Source of the DNA: Xiphydria camelus
Lineage: Eukaryota > Arthropoda > Insecta > Hymenoptera > Xiphydriidae
DNA length: 64,000 nt
Direction: 5' to 3'
Assembly: GCA_963678675.1 (NCBI GenBank)
Contig: OY783196.1
Location: forward strand, 19,896,138 to 19,960,137
Positions 46,516 through 58,935 of the stretch are shown piece after piece; position 1 is the first letter of the stretch, and the number at the start of each line of letters is the position of its first letter. A model generated the notes under the pieces. It did not search any database. It saw only the letters and a program-made list of their open reading frames with translations, and had not been told where the DNA came from. The position numbers were made by a program, and so were the translations under genes.

Positions 46516-47359
46516 TGTAAAATCACTTTACAACTCCTACCAAAAATATATTCTTAATAGATTACATCGAATAAAGTGTAGACACCGAAGTTCTCCGACA
46601 CGGAAAGAATATAATCCTGCTCGGTTAAGAACCGAGCAGATTTTCGGATACGAGCGACGTTCGTAAACATTTTGCATGCATCTCGACGCGCCCGCGCCGT
46701 CGAAATTATAACGGGCGCTTAAAAGAGCGCCGTGAGAGATCATTCCTGACCCCAGCGGTGCGTTCGAAACGACGTCGTTACGCCGCGAGCGGAGGACGTC
46801 CCTTCCGCGTAAGGAAAAAAAACATCAAAGTCTTCGCGTCCTGAGAATCCCTCGGAGCGCGGCGTATTCGCCGTCCATAAAGTGGTGCGAGGTTCGCGAG
46901 CGAGACGGGCCTATCTATATATCTATACGTAGGCGGCTATACGACGGGGTCGTCCCCGGAACAAAAACGCGGAAGAAACATCGCCCGTCCCACATTTGTA
47001 TTTCGCGGAGCGCGGAGACTGAGCATATTTAGTACATTGTCCTATTTCACAAAGCCTGTAATATAACGTTATACGGAGCATGTAAGTTACGACGGCGTAC
47101 GTTTATCCCCGGCGGTTTCGAGCGGCAACGCGCGCGGTAGCGGCGTAGCTGTACCTATAGCGCGCGCGGGAGAGCAACGGCTGAAACCGGAGTTAGAGGC
47201 CGTTGTAAGGAATTGCACTTCGGGCACACGAGCGCGTTCGGGCGGTGCACCACCACCGCGCGCGGGCGATGTTACGCGGGGAAACAAAGTTTCCCGGGCT
47301 ACTGCACGGCGACGATGTCCGGAAGTCGAACGAGAGTGGAGTGGGACTTCCGTGGATTA
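46516..47359. other. No gene recognised
   Basis: CpG-rich sequence with chance frames; no repeat identified. Confidence 0.5.
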
Positions 47360-47361
47360 TA

Positions 47362-47619
47362 TACAGAGAAAACGAGCTTAGTTGGATCTGTTGAAAATTA
47401 CTTGCCGTGTCGCAAGTAATTATTTATTTACATCAATGGAATTGTTTAATACATCAATTTGATATCTCTTCCTTACAATCGTGTGAAATAGCACGCGATT
47501 GCACGGAAGAAATATCAGATTAATATGAAAAAAGATCAAATTGATCTAAATAAATGTAATAATTACTTGCGACCCCGCAAGAAATGTTTAATAGATCCAA
47601 CTAATCCTTTTTCTCTCTG
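47362..47619. mobile_element. MITE family C, copy 1, about 258 bp
   Basis: The ends TACAGAGAAAAC and TTTTTCTCTCTG are inverted and bounded by TA. Immediately inside, TTAGTTGGATCT pairs with AGATCCAACTAAT. The interior has the small hairpin ACTTGC-GTC-GCAAGT and its inverted partner. It matches copy 2 at 49,074. Confidence 0.85.
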
Positions 47620-47993
47620 TACGGTTATCTCTCGGGAGATTTGCACATCCATCGTTCTTTTTAATTCTTTTTATTGATTGTATTAATCGATCTTCACATT
47701 AGGTATATGTTATGTGTCGAGCCGCTATAGCTATCCAATAGCAAGCTAGACGCAATTCTCACCCTTATATCGTTGCGGTTACGATCGATAGACATTTTTC
47801 CCGTTCATCGATCGCACCCCCCGTGTCTACGTAAATGTGGAACGAGAAGAAGGAGACTGCTATGCGCACCGATGAAGAGACTGACAGAGAAATTCAAATT
47901 CAAGCGGAATCAAGAAACAGATCTTACACCCCCTCGGAATGTCGATAGAATAGAGAACCGCCCCGCGCGTCTGCCGCATCCATCCTCGCTGAT

Positions 47994-48024
47994 CACACAC
48001 ACACGCACGCACGCACACACACAC
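47994..48024. repeat. (CA)n/(CACG)n microsatellite
   Basis: CACACA and CACGCACG units over about 31 bases, read directly. Confidence 0.9.
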
Positions 48025-48456
48025 CGTTTCATCAATATTAATACCGAGCCTGGAGGAGCGCTCGGCTAAACAGTTTTATCTCGACATTGAGAATTCAATC
48101 CAGCCGGTGCCAGCAGCGACGTTCCCGATTTTTATTATTTTTCTTTCGAGCGCTTTTTTAATATTGCCCCTCTCCGTTTATACATATGTATGAAGAAATT
48201 TTAATGCTCCTCCGCCGCGTGCTCGGCGCACGGGGGAACCGCATCGTGTCTCTGCGCGTATATATTTCGCACGTGGCTGAGAGACTCGAGGAACTTGGCA
48301 TAAGTTGGAATGGATGGATAGAGCGTCGAATCGAAAATTCGAGGGCAGTGGTTGAAGCGCGCGTATCCGTGTGCGTGACGTCCGGGAAGCGATGTCGAGA
48401 ACTCGGCTCGGTATATTTTTTTTACAGATTTCTTGTACAGTGGGAAAAATAACGCA

Positions 48457-48685
48457 TACCATGTGAGACTAAACTTGTTCGCCAGGAAAAAAACTTCAAT
48501 CATTATTATCTCATTATCTATGAGCTTTTGGCTTATAAGTACCTACTCGTATAATAGGTACTTTTTTTAAGATTACATTTTTATCTACAATAAAGTCTTA
48601 TATCAGTGTAGCCCAAAAGTTCATAAATAATATGTTAATAGATTGAAATTTCTTTCTTGGCGAGTAAGTTTAGTCTCATGTGGTA
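48457..48685. mobile_element. MITE family B, copy 4, 229 bp
   Basis: Left TACCATGTGAGACTAAAC and right GTTTAGTCTCATGTGGTA are inverted; the outermost TA may be the target duplication. The interior follows copy 5 at 59,616. A small duplication of GTACCTA occurs inside. Confidence 0.85.
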
Positions 48686-49073
48686 GATTCGATGGGACAT
48701 TATTATAGAGGATGAATTTATTTATTTTTTAAAAATTCTTTCATCTTTTTTTTAGTTCAACGCGCAGAAAATTGACGCAATTCGTTCTCGAGTTCGCCTC
48801 GCACTCACTAATGATGAGTAGGTACGTCGTTACAAATGCATCAGGTCAATGACCCGCGTCGTCAGCTGTCGCGTCGACAACGTTTCGTCATGTTTGCCGA
48901 GGTGGCGAATATTTATATGAGCGCTCTTCTTACTTCCTTGATTATATTATAGTCTGCACTTTTAATTATACCGCGATGTTGAAATGCATCGACCATATTT
49001 TTACGAAGAATACTTTTAATGCCAACTTTGATATTATTAAAGATATTCGGTCGCTTAAAAATATTCCTCGGTA

Positions 49074-49335
49074 CACAGAGAAAATGAATTAGTTGGATCT
49101 ATTAAAACTTACTTGCGGGGTCGCAAGTAATTATTTATTCAGATCAATTAGCTTTTTTTCATGTAAGTAAATTTGATATTTCTCCCTTGCAATCACATAC
49201 TATTATACTTCACGTGATTCTAAGAAAGAGATATCTAATCGATGTATTAAAAAATGTCATTGATACAAATAAATAATTACTTGCGATCCTGCAGGTAATT
49301 TTTCAGTAGATCCAACTAATTTTTTTTTCTCTGTG
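49074..49335. mobile_element. MITE family C, copy 2, 262 bp
   Basis: Left CACAGAGAAAATGAATTAG, right TTTTTTCTCTGTG, TA on both sides (49,072-49,073 and 49,336-49,337). It is the best-preserved copy of the family. No coding capacity. Confidence 0.88.
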
Positions 49336-49337
49336 TA

Positions 49338-49954
49338 CCGCCGCCGATGTCCTACGCTTACAGAGGGAAGCTGGCGCATCGATGATTATGGCACCGCGCT
49401 TCATACAGTGCCAATATTCGGTCGTCGAATTTCGGAAGGCAGCCAACTGTTCCGCAAAGTCGGTTATCGGATTATACACCGCGGTGTCGATGCTCACAAT
49501 TTGCGAGAGAGCGTGAGTTTCCGAGTATTATGTAATTAGCGGTAAATCTGGTAATAGGTCGCAACGGTGCAGCGCGCGCGCGGGGCTCCAACTCGCGCGG
49601 GCCACGAACCAATCGCATTAGTGCCGTACGAACGTGCCTCCTCGAGTCGTACGCTACGTGCCAACCCCCGGCCACCCTCTTTTCCTCTTACGCTCTTCTC
49701 GCCTCTTCGTCTAGATACATAATGCAATGTTATACACGTGGGAAACCTCCGTACGTACATCGCGCGCTGCGCTTGTGCTACAGATATTTATCCGGTTAAC
49801 CGACGTACACTTCGTTGCGGGCAGTCGTCGCACTCGATGGATTCGTTAATGCCCCGTCATCTGGTTATCGCGCGATCGACGTTGAAAAGCTTTTCGCGAG
49901 CACCCTCCGTTCTGCTTTTGTCGGAATGACGCGAAAAAGTTCGGATTAGTAGGG

Positions 49955-49991
<37 letters not shown>

Positions 49992-50211
49992 GGAGCACAT
50001 CGCGAAATGAAAAATGTCACGTCCCTAATTGAAATACGTGGGTTAGCTACCTCTATGCACTCGTCTCGCGATGTCAGCCGGTTGAAAGCCTGAAATTCAT
50101 TACGTTCGACCTTGCGTCCGTATAACGCAAGTATTCATGTACGAGTATCTCTGGTAGATAAATATATTCGGATAAAATGTTATTTTCCAAACGGAGAGGT
50201 TGCGAAAAGTA
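49338..50211. other. No gene recognised; contains a (GA)n microsatellite
   Basis: CpG-rich sequence, then a (GA)n tract at 49,957-49,987. No exon or RNA gene could be supported. Confidence 0.5.
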
Positions 50212-50478
50212 TACTGAGAAAAATAACCTGGTTAATCTAAACAAAATCTTGGAGACCATAACCAAACCGTTTGGTAAAATATGGATTCTCCATTTGTGCT
50301 TGGTTAAACTAACCATCTTCTGGTTGGAATAACTAGACACGTAATTAGAATATCGAAACATGTATAATAATTAGAATGACTGAATATTTGGTTGAACTTA
50401 CTAGTATTTTGGTTAGAATAACTAAACTCGTTCAATCAAATGCATTTTGTCATTTTAACCAAGTTATCTTTCTCAGTG
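50212..50478. mobile_element. MITE family A, copy 4, 267 bp
   Basis: Left TACTGAGAAAAATAACC, right TTATCTTTCTCAGTG, TA on both sides (50,210-50,211 and 50,479-50,480). Complete and uninterrupted, it is a good reference copy for the family. Confidence 0.9.
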
Positions 50479-50480
50479 TA

Positions 50481-53277
50481 CCTCCACTTCTTTGACTCGT
50501 CAACGAAGAGCTCCGTTACGGAACAATTTCATAACCGCTCGATGCTTCGATGCACTTCCCGTTCTAAAGTCCATAGATCATATGTATGTGAAACGTAAAC
50601 GGCGTCGCACTCGACACCCTTGAATTAACGGAACCCCCGATGGCAGTATCATCATTAACATGATGCGTTACCCAGTCCGTCCCGGCTCAGGACTTCTCCA
50701 CTTCGCTCCGCCACTCCAACGTGCTCGACTTCACTTCACACTCCGCGCCGCCACACCTCGTCCATCCGTGATTCCAGCTACACGGTGTACACGACATATC
50801 GCGACGTATCCAACGCTTCAGCCCTCCCGGTTTTTGTCGATTTCTCCAGCCGTTCCGGAAACGAGCGAGGGACGCTCGCTCGAAATCCCCCGCGAATGCT
50901 CTTCGGCGCCGATTGATTCTCGACGGTTGATCCTTCGCTACGTCGCGCCTTCCGCGTGGGGACGCGGAGCGACAACCGTATCGCAGCTGTGCGCGTCGTG
51001 CCGTTACAGTGAGAAATTGCGTCATCACATAGCGCCGTAACACCGAGTCGAGGGTGCTTCGGTGTGCCTATTTGTCGTAACCGTTTAACTTCCGTGAAAC
51101 ACTTATTAGGACACAAGTGTTCTCGGCCTGGTTGAAGATGTCTTTCGACCCTCACACGGCGCACGTGTGCGCTGGTGCAACGCGTGCTAGAAAAGAGACA
51201 CGGCCCGTGCTCGAAATGGTTACGCTTACTTTTATTGACAGTGTGGTGATAATGGGCGTGGGTACAACGCAGACGCGTGATTGCGAATATTATTTTATCA
51301 GGTATTAACGTCGCGCTCTTAGTAGTCGTGAAATGAAAAAGGAAACAATATCGGAGTTTCGTGGGTTAATTAATACAAATTGTGGGAGTATGCTAAAGCT
51401 TGCCGACGATGTAAAAAATTAAGAAAAAAATACAAAATCGCCCGAGCACTTCGTATCAACACCCGTTCCACCGGGCAGACAATAAGCGCGAACAGATGTT
51501 ACAACCGAAGATATTTATGCCTTTATTATACCGCCTAATTAGCTCGCTCCTGGTCGCTTAAACCCTTCCAGATATACAGCCCGAATTTCTGCTTCGGCTC
51601 CGCGGGCTCCGAATCGTTTAAGTCGCCCGGATTAGTGCGAGAGCCAGATTTAGGAGACGCGCAATGAATGATCGCGACTTTTTATCGGTCGAAATGTTGT
51701 ATAAGGTAGCCTCGTTACGCAGCCCCATTTCGCTCGTCACCTGCAATCTGCAGTCGTTCGTATACACCTATACGTCAAATGAATTCTACTCGGAGACGCA
51801 CGACTCTGTCGAGTTGACTTATCGGTACAACCAACAATCGGCGCACGCCGCGCGCGTCCTTCCACATTCGCTTCGATCGCTCGGCCATTCATCCTACTTT
51901 GAACGATCGGCTTTGCCTTTCGATAAATAAACGAGGCGTGTGAAATACCCAAGACTGGCAAAGAGAGCGAGATGGCGAGAGTCGGCGATCGATTTGCAAC
52001 GGTGCCAGCTCGTTCGTTCTCGCTCCTTATCCGATTCATCTGGCGCGTATAATTTCTTCTCTTGTTCTCTCTCTTTCTCTTTCTCTACCTCTCCCTCTGT
52101 CTTTTACCCCCCCCCCTCTCTCTCTCTTTCTTAGCTAATCTTTTCGTCTCTACATCTCGCACAGTGGTATTCCGGAAGTCTTTCCTTGTGGCCGCGTCTG
52201 TACTATTACCTACTCCACAGAGTTTAAGAGGTGCTTATTCCTCTGGTTGTTTAGTGAGGGCGTTTAGGGTCATGGATTTTGCGTGAGGCGATCTTGTCTT
52301 TTGTTTATATTACTCATTCAGTTTTATTTCTTCTACTTATTTCTCTGTTTTAGTTGTATTTTCATGTTAATGTTTTTTTTTCTTCTATTTTTAGCGTTCC
52401 ATTTATATTTTTATGTTCACGTTTTAACACCGTTTTCTCTTTCTCTGTATCTTTCTTCGTATCTGCCCTTAGGAGACTCTGGTCCCAGGGTAAATAAATT
52501 GCTTCTTCTTCTTGTTCTTCTTCTCTCTACCTCTCCCTACCACGTAACACAAGGTTTATGTAGACCTCGAGATTTATCGCATGCAAATGCACCGCCCGAT
52601 GACACGTCCCGATCCAGTGACAAGCGGACAAACAAGCGCAGCAGCGAAGCGAAAGCATTCCTACGATAGTCCGAGTCGTAGAGCAGCGAAAGAGCGAGAG
52701 TGAGATGAGGCGCGAGGGGGGTGGCGGGTAAGCGGTGGAGAGAGTCCGACGTATAAATTCGTTGGACGTATCGAGGGTCGACTTCATCGTGACAAGGGAG
52801 GCATTCCGGGGACGGTGGTAGGGGCTGTTAAAGCACAGCCGAGAACGAATGTTGCCGGGGTTTCCGACAAGTTAATGGCGACGTTACCGGCACTGCGCGC
52901 TCCTAAACGCGTTAGCGATACTTCGGAAAACAGTTTATACTTACCACACGTGGGATCTAACGATCCAACGATTTACGGGCAATCGCGTCGACCGGTGTGC
53001 GAGAGCTCGCGTTATCTTTCTTCGTTTTCGATATCGTTCCCGACTCGTTCATGAATTACGTGTACTCCCTATGCGACGCGATATTTCACTTTAGTACTTA
53101 TATTTGAATACCTGGTAGGACATTTTTTTTCTTTCTCAATCGATGGAAGATGCGACGATAGCTCGTCATAAATCGCTGGACTGTTCTATTTTTTTTTTTT
53201 CAATAGGAATCACGGAATTCTTTATTATTTCGTTGTATTGACTTTTTAAAGATTTCGAAACAAAATTACTTCGACAA
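50481..53277. other. No gene recognised
   Basis: CpG-rich then pyrimidine-rich sequence, with a CT/C-rich patch at about 52,060-52,135 and T-rich sequence at about 52,300-52,440. Open frames are chance. A possible minus-strand donor (GTAAGTATAA) at about 52,945 has no matching exon. Confidence 0.5.
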
Positions 53278-53577
53278 ATTTAACCATTAGTATCTAGAGT
53301 TAAAAGTAAGAAGCGAAATTTTAGCTTTTGATGACCTTCGATAGTTCTTCTTCTCCTTTGCGTTTGTTTTCTTCAGTAGAACACTTCATTCCTTACGTAC
53401 ATTTTTTTGGGAGAAAATTTCAAATTTTTGATAATAATTTAACCATTATTATTTATAATCAAAAGTACGAGACGAAATTATAGCTTTTGGCGTTCTTCGA
53501 CAGTTTTTTTCCCTTTGCGTTCGTATTTCCTTCGGTAGAACACTTCATTCCTTACGTACATTTTTTTTGTAGAAAGG
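53278..53577. repeat. Two-copy 159-bp tandem repeat
   Basis: Units at 53,278 and 53,437 share ATTTAACCATTA, GACGAAATT-TAGCTTTTG-type sequence and AGAACACTTCATTCCTTACG. They have diverged by scattered substitutions, so the duplication is not recent. Confidence 0.85.
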
Positions 53578-53716
53578 TTCGATATACACTTTTATCCTGA
53601 GTAGGATATGATCGATGCGGGTCACGAGTGCGATATGTGAAAAACGTTCTCGATATACCAAGGAGCTGCTATCGTATGTATGTGTACATACGTATGGCTT
53701 TTTCTTTTTTTTCCAG

Positions 53717-53911
53717 CCCAATGACGTGAAACATATGATGTTTCGCAAGGGTCATCCTTCATGCGTTCTACCGTACAATTTATTCGACGAGCCTCGCCGA
53801 TCTTTCTACACGCCACGCGTGCGTTCGCAACGAATAATTAGTTACTCGCGAGCTCATGCGAATTCCCTCCTTTACTTTCTCGCAGAGACGTTGATTATGA
53901 AAATTTTCTAG
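53717..53911 (+). other. Open frame directly after a strong splice-acceptor-like site
   Basis: A pyrimidine tract of about 18 bases and TTCCAG end at 53,716. The following frame stays open for 64 codons to TAG at 53,909. No donor that would keep the frame is evident, and the peptide resembles nothing I know. It could be a terminal exon, but chance is as likely. Confidence 0.2.
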
Positions 53912-54032
53912 GAGTGTTTATTATTTTTAATTTTGTAAGGCGTCATCGTGTTCCGAACGAATGATTTGGGAAGATGTAAATTTTTATTTTTAATTCGTTA
54001 TTATTACATCGTGAAAGAGAGATTGTATTAAT

Positions 54033-54148
54033 CGAATTTTTTTCTTTCCTGTTTCAGGTGAGTAACTTCCACTGCCGCGTTCGTTGATTTAACGATGTTA
54101 TCGACTTCAGCTTAACGTCATCGTCTGAAAAAGATTGACAAGGTATTT
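54033..54148 (+). promoter_or_regulatory. Candidate recursive splice site B with 85-nt RS-exon
   Basis: A branchpoint-like TATTAAT (about 54,027-54,033) and a strong pyrimidine tract end in GTTTCAG at 54,057. GTGAGTAA follows at once, so acceptor and donor abut. After 85 nt comes GACAAG|GTATTT (second donor at 54,143). All three frames contain stops. The spacing, both junctions and parts of the interval resemble site A at 21,057, while the flanks do not. This fits the ratchet-site consensus known from long insect introns, by motif reading only. Confidence 0.5.
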
Positions 54149-56730
54149 CCTCGTTGTAACATCGACGAAAGTCGCTTATTAGGTACGCAAGGTCGTGGTA
54201 CATAATCGTTATTTAATGCTCAAAGTTTCGGGCATTGATATGCAACGTGTCCTGAGGGCTGAAGAAAAACAACGATATAAGTTGCATTACATCAGTTGCG
54301 TAAAATTTATTCATTTATAAAGGCATTAGCCTTTCCTTTGAACGCTCTTCGTTGAAAAAGTAATTCTATACATAAAAAGAAAATGAAGAAAAATTAAACG
54401 TCCTTCTTTCGTGTCTTCAACAATAAATATGCAATCGCGAATGCCGCGCATGTGCGATTGCAGTAGCAGTTGCAAAATTTCACTTCGGATGCCCCGCAAC
54501 GTTTTTCAAACACACGACACGAGATTCAGTCGATTGCACGTACTCTCTACATTTCGAGTCGAAACTGCCGCGACAGCACTTCATCCTCTTCCGTGTACGC
54601 GCGCGAATAACGGATAAGCTCGTCTTCCGGGAATAATAAACGCCACGTGCGTACTTCGCATAAGCACGAACGTAGGTACATTTCGCGTCATCACGTCACA
54701 CCGATCGAATTACCGAACCCCGCAAGTGTCTCGCGCGACGGCGGATAATGTGGTCTCGGGAACACATCGCCCGGCGACGCGAGCGGAGGCTGTGGGACGA
54801 AGTAACCGCGCACAACCGGTGCACTTGGCCCGACGCGGCCGAGCATTAAGCAAGTTTATCACCGCGGAGGGAAGTTGCCGCGCGGAGACAGTCGCGGGAT
54901 TTGTTATCGCGAATTTTGGGCAACCAAGCGACGCCATACTCCGCGGAAACGGGGCGAACGAGAGCGCGGAGAATAGGGCGGGGACGCGAGCGCGGCATTA
55001 CCGGCTCTACGAGCCATAAAACTATTCAAGACTCATTGCCGTCGAGTCGATGTCTCTAAACTCCCGAACTCGAGCGGCTTACGGCCGGCGAGAGACTGCC
55101 GTATCTGGGTTTGGCACGGATTTCATTGTATATCGGCGCAAAACTGCTCTTAAGCCGTAGTTATACAATCAGCCCGTATGCATAATACACGCGCAGCTGC
55201 GGTTTTCGGGGGGAATTTCAGGATAACGAGTACGCGGTTGGCTCGGATTTCGTCGCGCTGATGATTATCGGTAAAACTGCTCTTACGTGCCGTAGTTACC
55301 TCGCATGCATAATGCATACGGGTGGCGAGGGACTCGAGTGGACCGAGTCTAACATTTTTTGGTTCATTTTCGGAAAGAGTGCTTGTATTGCCGGGTTGCG
55401 TTAATTTGTCACGCGAAAAAAGAAACCGGCAATTTTTACCGCCTCACCCAGCAGCGCTGAGATTCGAGTTCATTTTCAAGAATTTGTATAAAGGGTTCTG
55501 TGTTACTATTTACTGTTTACAACTGTACCACAAATACTAATTTAACTGGATTTAATATCTGGTTGCACAGGAATTTCTATTGGCTCCCCAGGAAAAACGT
55601 CTAATTGCTGTGTAATTCTGTACAGCTTCCCGGGCGGAATCGCAATTTAATGCTAGTCAAACCGTAATTCGTGCAGTTCCTTTTTTCCCGTATTTAATCT
55701 CGCTCTTTGCGCGGAGTACTCGTGTGAGGTGGGATATAATTATTCTCGCCAATCCGCAGTGTCGACAATGACGAACGAGCCGAGAGATAGTCACGTATAT
55801 CTGTGCACACAAGAACGTATGTCTATCCGCGATCAAATCGACTTGCTTCGCGCTTGCGAAAGCGCGGGGAAATTGTCAGATTTTAATATCCGTTCGCGCG
55901 GTAATCATCCGTCGCCTCTTCAAATATTTCCTCATTTCCTGCCGCTACGATTCGACCGACGTAAGAGGATCATTCGAGTCTCCCGAAAATTAGGGACGCG
56001 TTCGAGGCGTGGAAGTCGACCCAACGAGGCAAACAATCGAAGCGTCTGGTCGAGCTGTTATCGAGCGCCGATAGACGCGAACATTTCGCTCGATCGCGAA
56101 GCACTCGTGTCGTACGTAACTGTTTTGACGGGACAACGAATACTCGAGATATCTCGCGAACGTATCGATCCCCCCTACAACTCAATAATTCATCCCCCTA
56201 TACTCTAGAGGAAACACTGGCTGCAGGTTCCCAGTCTGTCTGGGTTATATCTGACGGACGCGCGAACCCCCATCCCCTATATCGTTCGGTCGTCCCTGCA
56301 CTCCTTCCTCTTATCCCCCGTTCTTTCGTCAGACTGTTTTCCATTCTCCTTGTAGCTCGAGAAACGCGCGGCTCCCGCGCATATGCCATCACTTGATATT
56401 TGTCGATTCGATATCTCGATTCAGTGGACGTACATTTGTTATAGGGGATGATCGGAAAGCCACGGAGTCGCGTCTCTAATACCGATGCACATTTAACACT
56501 TGTCACAGATTTATGTACGGAACGCGTAATATTAAAGCGGGGATTCATTTTTTTGGTGTCAAGCTGTTTTTAGTTCCCCCGGCAGCCCGAGAATCACGGT
56601 TCTTATTTGCACGTATTTCATCCACTCGACGTTTGTCGATTCGATATCTAGAGTCGGTGAATGCGCATTTGTTAGGGGATGATCAAAAAGCACAGTGGAA
56701 TCGTAGAGATACATTTCTAGGATCTTTCTG
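54149..56730. other. No gene recognised; two short direct duplications
   Basis: CpG-rich sequence. A degenerate 80-bp direct repeat lies at about 55,117 and 55,240 (shared AAAACTGCTCTTA, GCCGTAGTTA, TGCATAAT). A better one of about 65 bp lies at 56,397 and 56,632 (shared TTTGTCGATTCGATATCT and AGGGGATGATC). No exon could be supported. Confidence 0.5.
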
Positions 56731-57026
56731 CATTGAGAGAAATCATTGCTGGTGCCAAAGAAAATATTTTTTTTTTCTATCAGAAATGTGATATAATTCC
56801 AGCATCAATCCATGATTTTTTTGATCAAGAAAATGTTTGACAGGCTCGCGTAATTGTTTTTTTTTTTTCACGCAGGAAGAATTTCTTGTTCCAACGAAGG
56901 TATTCTTGTGAATCAAGAATATATATTATTCGACCAGGAAAATGTACTTATTCTTCAAAATTTTAGAGATCATAATATGTTCTTGGTTCAAGAATATTTT
57001 TTGCCACGTAATTATTTTTCGCATTG
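56731..57026. mobile_element. MITE family D, copy 2
   Basis: Left CATTGAGAGAAATCATTGCTGG and a degenerate right end TAATTATTTTTCGCATTG. The interior matches copy 1 at 8,114 and is continuous where copy 1 carries MITE W. Confidence 0.75.
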
Positions 57027-57708
57027 GGGATTACATTTCAATTGAAAAAATTCATAGCAAACCTTATTCAGCACGTTAACGTTTATACCATAAAAGACGG
57101 TCTTCGTAATTCAGCACGTATTTGGGTATAGCTCGCAATTAGGCGACAGCGAGAACGAATAATTTTCGAAATTGTTCCGGCGTTTCACTTAAACGCACAG
57201 GGCACCTGCATACATATATGCACGATACTAATTTGTTACGCCCAAGGAGGAACGTGCCTGTGGGAGCAGGGGCTGCAGGGGGTTGGAACGAGGGGTCGGG
57301 GAGTGATTGAGAGGTGGACAAACTCCGGGCAACGTGTTCGGCACGCTCGGTGTCTGCATGCATGGAGCACGTATTTCCCATGTGACTTCGGAATATTCAG
57401 CTTACATTGCTGTCTCAGCTAGCTCGCGGTGTTGGTGGAATTCCGAAATTCTGGATTATCCGGAGTGCCGGGCGATTAAAATTCGAGCGAACAATAAGCT
57501 GCGCGGTTCGCGCCAACGTGTGTATGTGTGGGTATACGGGGAGCGACGAGCATTCGCATAGTTTGCCGGGGGAATTCGAATAGGTATTGCTGCACTGTAT
57601 GCCGATGTAAATTAATATTGGCGTAGTTGATCGATTTGCACCGTTACACGAACAGGGGTTGATTTTGTCGTACCTCTGAGTCAATTATTTAAATCATTAC
57701 TCTTAACG
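57027..57708. other. No gene recognised
   Basis: Mixed sequence without repeats or supportable frames. Confidence 0.5.
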
Positions 57709-57710
57709 TA

Positions 57711-58933
57711 CCGTAGAGCGGGGCGAGTTCGACACTTTCCGAAAAAGTGTTTGCAGTGGACGTACCGAGCAGTCGCGGTACTTTTTGACAAAGATTAATG
57801 GTTAAAGGTTTTCCATGTACATTTAGGTATCACAATTGGTAACTTACAACATGTTCCATTAACATTTTTAATTTTCCTAGCGGGTTTAAATAAGAGGTAC
57901 AAAAATGTAGTTTTTAGAAAGCTTGAAACTTTCTGCTGAAACTCACAATTGTATCGGCCTATCCAATTTTTCTTTATCTCTGCTCACTGGTAGAACCTTG
58001 CAGTCAACAATGACACCAAAATCTTATTTTTATTACGAACAGGCGCTGAGTGACACCGCTGAGAACAAAAGTCGGTAATTTTAAGTCTGTGGTGGGGCGA
58101 GTTCGGCAGGTACTGTAATATTGGCGGAGTGCGCGTTAACTGCTCCTTGAAGATAAGGATTGTAGTTTTACTTACTTATTTATTAAAAGATTATTTATAA
58201 ATTCTTTATTTATAATGATTTATGATTAAATTTACTTACTTTAGACGTAATATATCATATTTTAGTGTCTTTATGAGGCTTTGCAACGTCAAAATATGAT
58301 CGAAATCCGAGATAATAAGCTTACCTTGTCAAGGTAAAAACTGTAATATGAAATTATTCCCTATTTTATTTAAAGATAATTATTTAATTATTATTTTGTT
58401 TACCTACTGTACTACCATAACAAAATTAAGTGTGCCAAATGTGTTTTAAAACAAAAATGAAGTGCTGATGTGCAATAAAACAGTTTTTATTTTTTAAAAT
58501 TGTTTAATTTATATTCCCTAAGTTTATTCTTCAAATTCGGAAAAAGTCAAACATTTCATTTCATATTAATTTAGTTGAATTTTCTGAAAAAAATTGTTTA
58601 CCACAAAAATTCTAAATTTTTATGACTGAAACGTCAAGAAAGGCTAAAAGTAACGTCTGGTACAATTTTTGTCAAAAATAACCGAAGAAATCGTAATTTA
58701 AAAGGCAAAAATGGATAGGTGACGAACTCGCCCCACCTGGCGGGTAAGTTCGACAGGTCGGTTTTCTCGCTCTCAACCAAAAACAAGATGGCCGAGTAAA
58801 ATTATTTTTAGTTCTTCAAAAACTTTAGTGCTAGACCGAAGTTTTTCACCCAGAACAAATAACCAGAAACGACCAGAGTGAACAGAGCGTTAAAATGAGT
58901 TCTTAAAAGTGACGAACTCGCCCCGCTCTACGG
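57711..58933. mobile_element. Element T, non-autonomous, 1,223 bp
   Basis: Perfect 21-bp inverted ends start CCGTAGAGCGGGGCGAGTTC. TA lies on both sides (57,709-57,710 and 58,934-58,935). The AT-rich interior has no long frame. Two internal degenerate copies of the end motif occur: GTGGGGCGAGTTCGGCAGG at about 58,092 and GACGAACTCGCCCCACC, followed by GGGTAAGTTCGACAGG, at about 58,721-58,760. Confidence 0.88.
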
Positions 58934-58935
58934 TA

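Noticed and set aside
51285..51305. TTTTATCAG|GTATTA as a ratchet site
   Set aside because: Weak pyrimidine tract and weak donor; no further support.
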